A DNA stretch of 14,973 nt from Flavobacterium sp. (GTDB taxonomy: Bacteria; Bacteroidota; Bacteroidia; Flavobacteriales; Flavobacteriaceae). Location of the stretch: assembly GCA_024709705.1 (NCBI GenBank), contig JANJWE010000325.1, positions 1-14,973 of the forward strand, read 5' to 3'. Position numbers and translations under genes: made by a program. Under the pieces are notes generated by a model. That model did not search any database, had not been told where the DNA came from, and saw nothing but the letters and a program-made list of their open reading frames with translations. Below, piece by piece: positions 13,397 through 14,973 of the stretch. Each line of letters begins with the position of its first letter. Within the stretch, counting starts at the first letter, position 1.

Positions 13397-13678
13397 ATGG
13401 AAATTAAAGACAATCAATTACTCCGCCAATTTGAAACCCAAACATCAGAAGGTTTATTGGTATTGGAATATGCCATTCAAGAGCGTAAACTTTTTTTGAC
13501 CAAGTTAAATCAGCCGGAGGAACTTGAGGAAAGTATTGCCAATGAATTCATAAAAGAAGTATTGGCTTTTGCCGAAGAAAAAAAGTTGAAAGTGGTTCCT
13601 ACACACCCCAAAGTGACTCATTTTTTCAGAAAAAATCCGGTTTATAAAGAATTACTCCCCCCGGGGATCAAAATTTAA
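13397..13678 (+). CDS. Short GNAT-like protein (COG2388 type)
   Basis: 93 aa, the size of the minimal Gcn5-related N-acetyltransferase-like proteins of the YidJ/COG2388 type. The layout fits: strands EGLLVLEYAIQERKLFLTKL, helix SIANEFIKEVLAFAEEKKL, then VVPTHPKVTHFFRKNP, matching the usual C-terminal 'vvP.C..v..y...hp.y..ll' pattern. The position usually filled by Cys in 'P.C.yv' is His (P-T-H-P) here. The family is thought to use acetyl-CoA, but substrates are unproven for most members. The methyltransferase gene starts 2 bases after the stop, so both are made from one transcript. Confidence 0.75.
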   Translation: MEIKDNQLLRQFETQTSEGLLVLEYAIQERKLFLTKLNQPEELEESIANEFIKEVLAFAEEKKLKVVPTHPKVTHFFRKNPVYKELLPPGIKI

Positions 13679-13680
13679 TC

Positions 13681-14307
13681 ATGAAATGTCCGTTGTGTGC
13701 CGATGTAACTAACCATTTTTACACGCACAAACACCGTGAATTTTATTTTTGTTCCCAATGTTTTTCTGTCTCATTAGACACCAAAAACTATATGACAGAA
13801 TTGGATGAAAAAAAACATTACGAATTTCACAACAACGATGTAAATGATGTAGGTTATCAGCTATTTGCTTCGCCTATTGTGAATCGAGTTCTCAAAGATT
13901 TCTCCACTAAGCATTCCGGTTTGGATTTTGGTTCCGGAACCAACTCGGTGATTGTGAAATTATTGAAAGACAAAAAGTACAACATAGTAGAATACGACCC
14001 ATTCTTTTCCAACCATCCGGAAGTTTTGGAAAAACAATACGATTACATCACCTGTTGTGAAGTGATTGAACATTTTCATCATCCGTTTGAAGAATTCAAA
14101 AAGCTGTACAATCTTTTAAAACCCGGTGGAAAACTCATTTGCATGACCGATTTTTTCTCCGAAACTCAAAATTTTGATACGTGGTATTACAAAAATGACC
14201 ATTCCCATGTGTTCTTCTATCATCCCAAAACAATGGAATGGATTACTAAAAATTGTGGGTTTTCGAGTTATACGATTGAGGGGAGAGTGACGGTTTTTGA
14301 GAAATAG
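13681..14307 (+). CDS. Zinc-ribbon SAM-dependent methyltransferase
   Basis: 208 aa. An N-terminal rubredoxin-like zinc ribbon (C3-x2-C6, C24-x2-C27) is followed by a class I methyltransferase fold. Motif I is LDFGSGTNS (81-89), the SAM-binding glycine loop. An acidic residue after strand 2 lies in VEYDP (103-107). EVIEHFHHP (127-135) is motif IV/post II, and LLKPGGKLICM marks strand 5. This combination (Methyltransf_23 type with a zinc ribbon) is seen in enzymes for tRNA, sugar or small-molecule substrates, and the target cannot be chosen. The stop is followed by repeat-like DNA with no clear hairpin terminator. It is co-transcribed with the GNAT-like gene upstream. Confidence 0.85.
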   Translation: MKCPLCADVTNHFYTHKHREFYFCSQCFSVSLDTKNYMTELDEKKHYEFHNNDVNDVGYQLFASPIVNRVLKDFSTKHSGLDFGSGTNSVIVKLLKDKKYNIVEYDPFFSNHPEVLEKQYDYITCCEVIEHFHHPFEEFKKLYNLLKPGGKLICMTDFFSETQNFDTWYYKNDHSHVFFYHPKTMEWITKNCGFSSYTIEGRVTVFEK

Positions 14308-14490
14308 TATTCAGTGTTCAGTCAGTAAATACAAATACAGTTTTCTCACCCAGTTGTGTCATTGCTTCGCCAATTCGAGCATAGCTCTCGTGTCCGACGC
14401 AGGAGGAATCTCATTACGCTAGAAAGATAATAATTCAAAAACTTTATGGGATTTCTCCCTTTGGTCGAAATGATACAAAATGAGAAAAAT
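14308..14490. repeat. Repeat-like intergenic stretch
   Basis: This stretch does not code and differs from the other gaps in being richer in G and C. It starts with a short near-repeat (CAGTGTTCAGTCAGT at 14312-14326). It then holds TCATTGCTTCGCC, TCCGACGCAGGAGGAATCTC and GGATTTCTCCCTTTGGTCGA followed by AATGA. I recognise these as pieces of a dispersed intergenic element seen in flavobacterial genomes. They appear degenerate here. No ORF or RNA gene is supported. Confidence 0.45.
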
Positions 14491-14498
14491 TCAAATTT

Positions 14499-14973
14499 TT
14501 AAATAGAAACAACATCCCTCACAAACTCCATCCTCACCGCACCATCTTCATCAATTTTTGTCAATTTGATTTCGTGCAATGTGTTCACCAAATCCGGATT
14601 CCAAGGGGTTTTTACTTTTACATAATTTTCGGTAAAACCGTGAATGTATCCTTCTTTATTTTCGGCTTCAAACAAAACGGTTCGCATAGTACCGATTTGG
14701 CTTTCATAGAACGCTCTTCTTTTCTTTACAGACAAACCTCGAAGCATTTTACTTCTTTTGGAGCGAACATTCATCGGCACCACTCCATCCATTTCAGCGG
14801 CTTCTGTGTTATCTCTTTCGGAATACGTGAAAACATGCAAATACGAAATATCTAAGTCATTCAAAAAGTGATAGGTTTCCAAAAAATGCTCGTCTGTTTC
14901 ACCGGGAAAACCAACAATTACATCCACGCCAATGCACGCATCCGGCATGACTTCGCGAATTTTACTCACGCGA
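14499..14973 (-). CDS. mtaB: tRNA ms2t6A37 methylthiotransferase, C-terminal part
   Basis: The frame is open to the window edge (about 158 codons seen), so the N-terminal UPF0004 domain and the radical SAM CxxxCxxC cluster are outside. What is visible is the end of the radical SAM barrel (REVMPDACIGVDVIVGFPGE, then TDEHF; LHVFTYSERDNTEAAEM) and a C-terminal TRAM RNA-binding domain (about the last 60 residues, RTVLFEAENKEGYIHGFTEN, then YVKV). The order and motifs match the MiaB/MtaB/RimO family. The VFTYSERxxT segment favours MtaB, which methylthiolates t6A37 in tRNAs reading ANN codons. The GTG at 14967-14969 is internal, not the start. It converges with the methyltransferase gene across the repeat-like gap. 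Confidence 0.88.
   Translation of the reverse strand, partial: RVSKIREVMPDACIGVDVIVGFPGETDEHFLETYHFLNDLDISYLHVFTYSERDNTEAAEMDGVVPMNVRSKRSKMLRGLSVKKRRAFYESQIGTMRTVLFEAENKEGYIHGFTENYVKVKTPWNPDLVNTLHEIKLTKIDEDGAVRMEFVRDVVSI

Noticed and set aside
14478..14500. AAAAATT/AATTTTT inverted repeat downstream of mtaB as a terminator
   Set aside because: The stem is only A and T and overlaps the stop codon; too weak to call.
1..14973. Mobile element, phage, CRISPR or defence island
   Set aside because: No transposase, integrase, repeat array, restriction or toxin gene is seen; gene content is housekeeping plus pigment synthesis.

Overview
The window is AT-rich and gene-dense. It looks like the chromosome of a member of the Flavobacteriaceae, most likely Flavobacterium or a close relative. 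The evidence is the repeated -7 promoter element TAnnTTTG (the Bacteroidetes sigma factor type), the weakness or absence of Shine-Dalgarno sites, a secreted protein with a type IX secretion (T9SS) type A C-terminal tail, a 950-residue CarB without the C-terminal regulatory domain, and the rpmH/carB neighbourhood. No insertion sequence, phage gene, CRISPR array or toxin-antitoxin pair is visible. No gene-free stretch exceeds about 200 bases.

Layout. (1) 1-888: the 3' part of a PyrR-like phosphoribosyltransferase (+) converges on and overlaps shikimate kinase aroK (-). (2) 960-1249: one promoter, tRNA-Lys(TTT), a hairpin, tRNA-Leu(GAG) and a terminator. (3) 1392-5151: a carotenoid block, made of a MerR-type regulator with a cobalamin-binding C-terminus (CarH/LitR type), then crtI, crtB and crtZ, closed by a two-way terminator. 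(4) 5150-6457 (-): a two-gene unit for a periplasmic ankyrin-repeat protein and a secreted DOMON protein. (5) 6548-9805 (-): rpmH (ribosomal protein L34, 53 aa) and carB, each with its own terminator. (6) 9840-11220 (+): a small membrane TPR protein and a secreted thioredoxin-fold protein whose CxxC has become CVPG. (7) 11222-13198 (-): alpha/beta hydrolase, lytic transglycosylase and a half-size TauE/SafE permease. (8) 13330-14307 (+): a short GNAT-like protein and a zinc-ribbon methyltransferase, 2 bases apart. (9) 14308-14498: a repeat-like intergenic stretch, then the C-terminal part of mtaB (-), which runs off the window.

How the genes fit together. CrtB joins two GGPP molecules into phytoene, CrtI desaturates phytoene towards lycopene, and CrtZ hydroxylates beta-ionone rings. 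The lycopene cyclase needed between CrtI and CrtZ is not in the window. The regulator carries the W-x9-EH and ExHxxG motifs of adenosylcobalamin-dependent light-sensing repressors. A 12-base word (ATTTTGTTTAAC) occurs in both its own promoter region and that of crtI. In front of crtI, TTTGTT occurs three times, 12 and 10 bases apart, and the last copy overlaps the -7 box. This predicts a self-regulated, light/B12-responsive carotenoid switch. It is the most interesting system here. Its parts belong to a known general type, but the operator layout and the nearly leaderless crtI start deserve testing.
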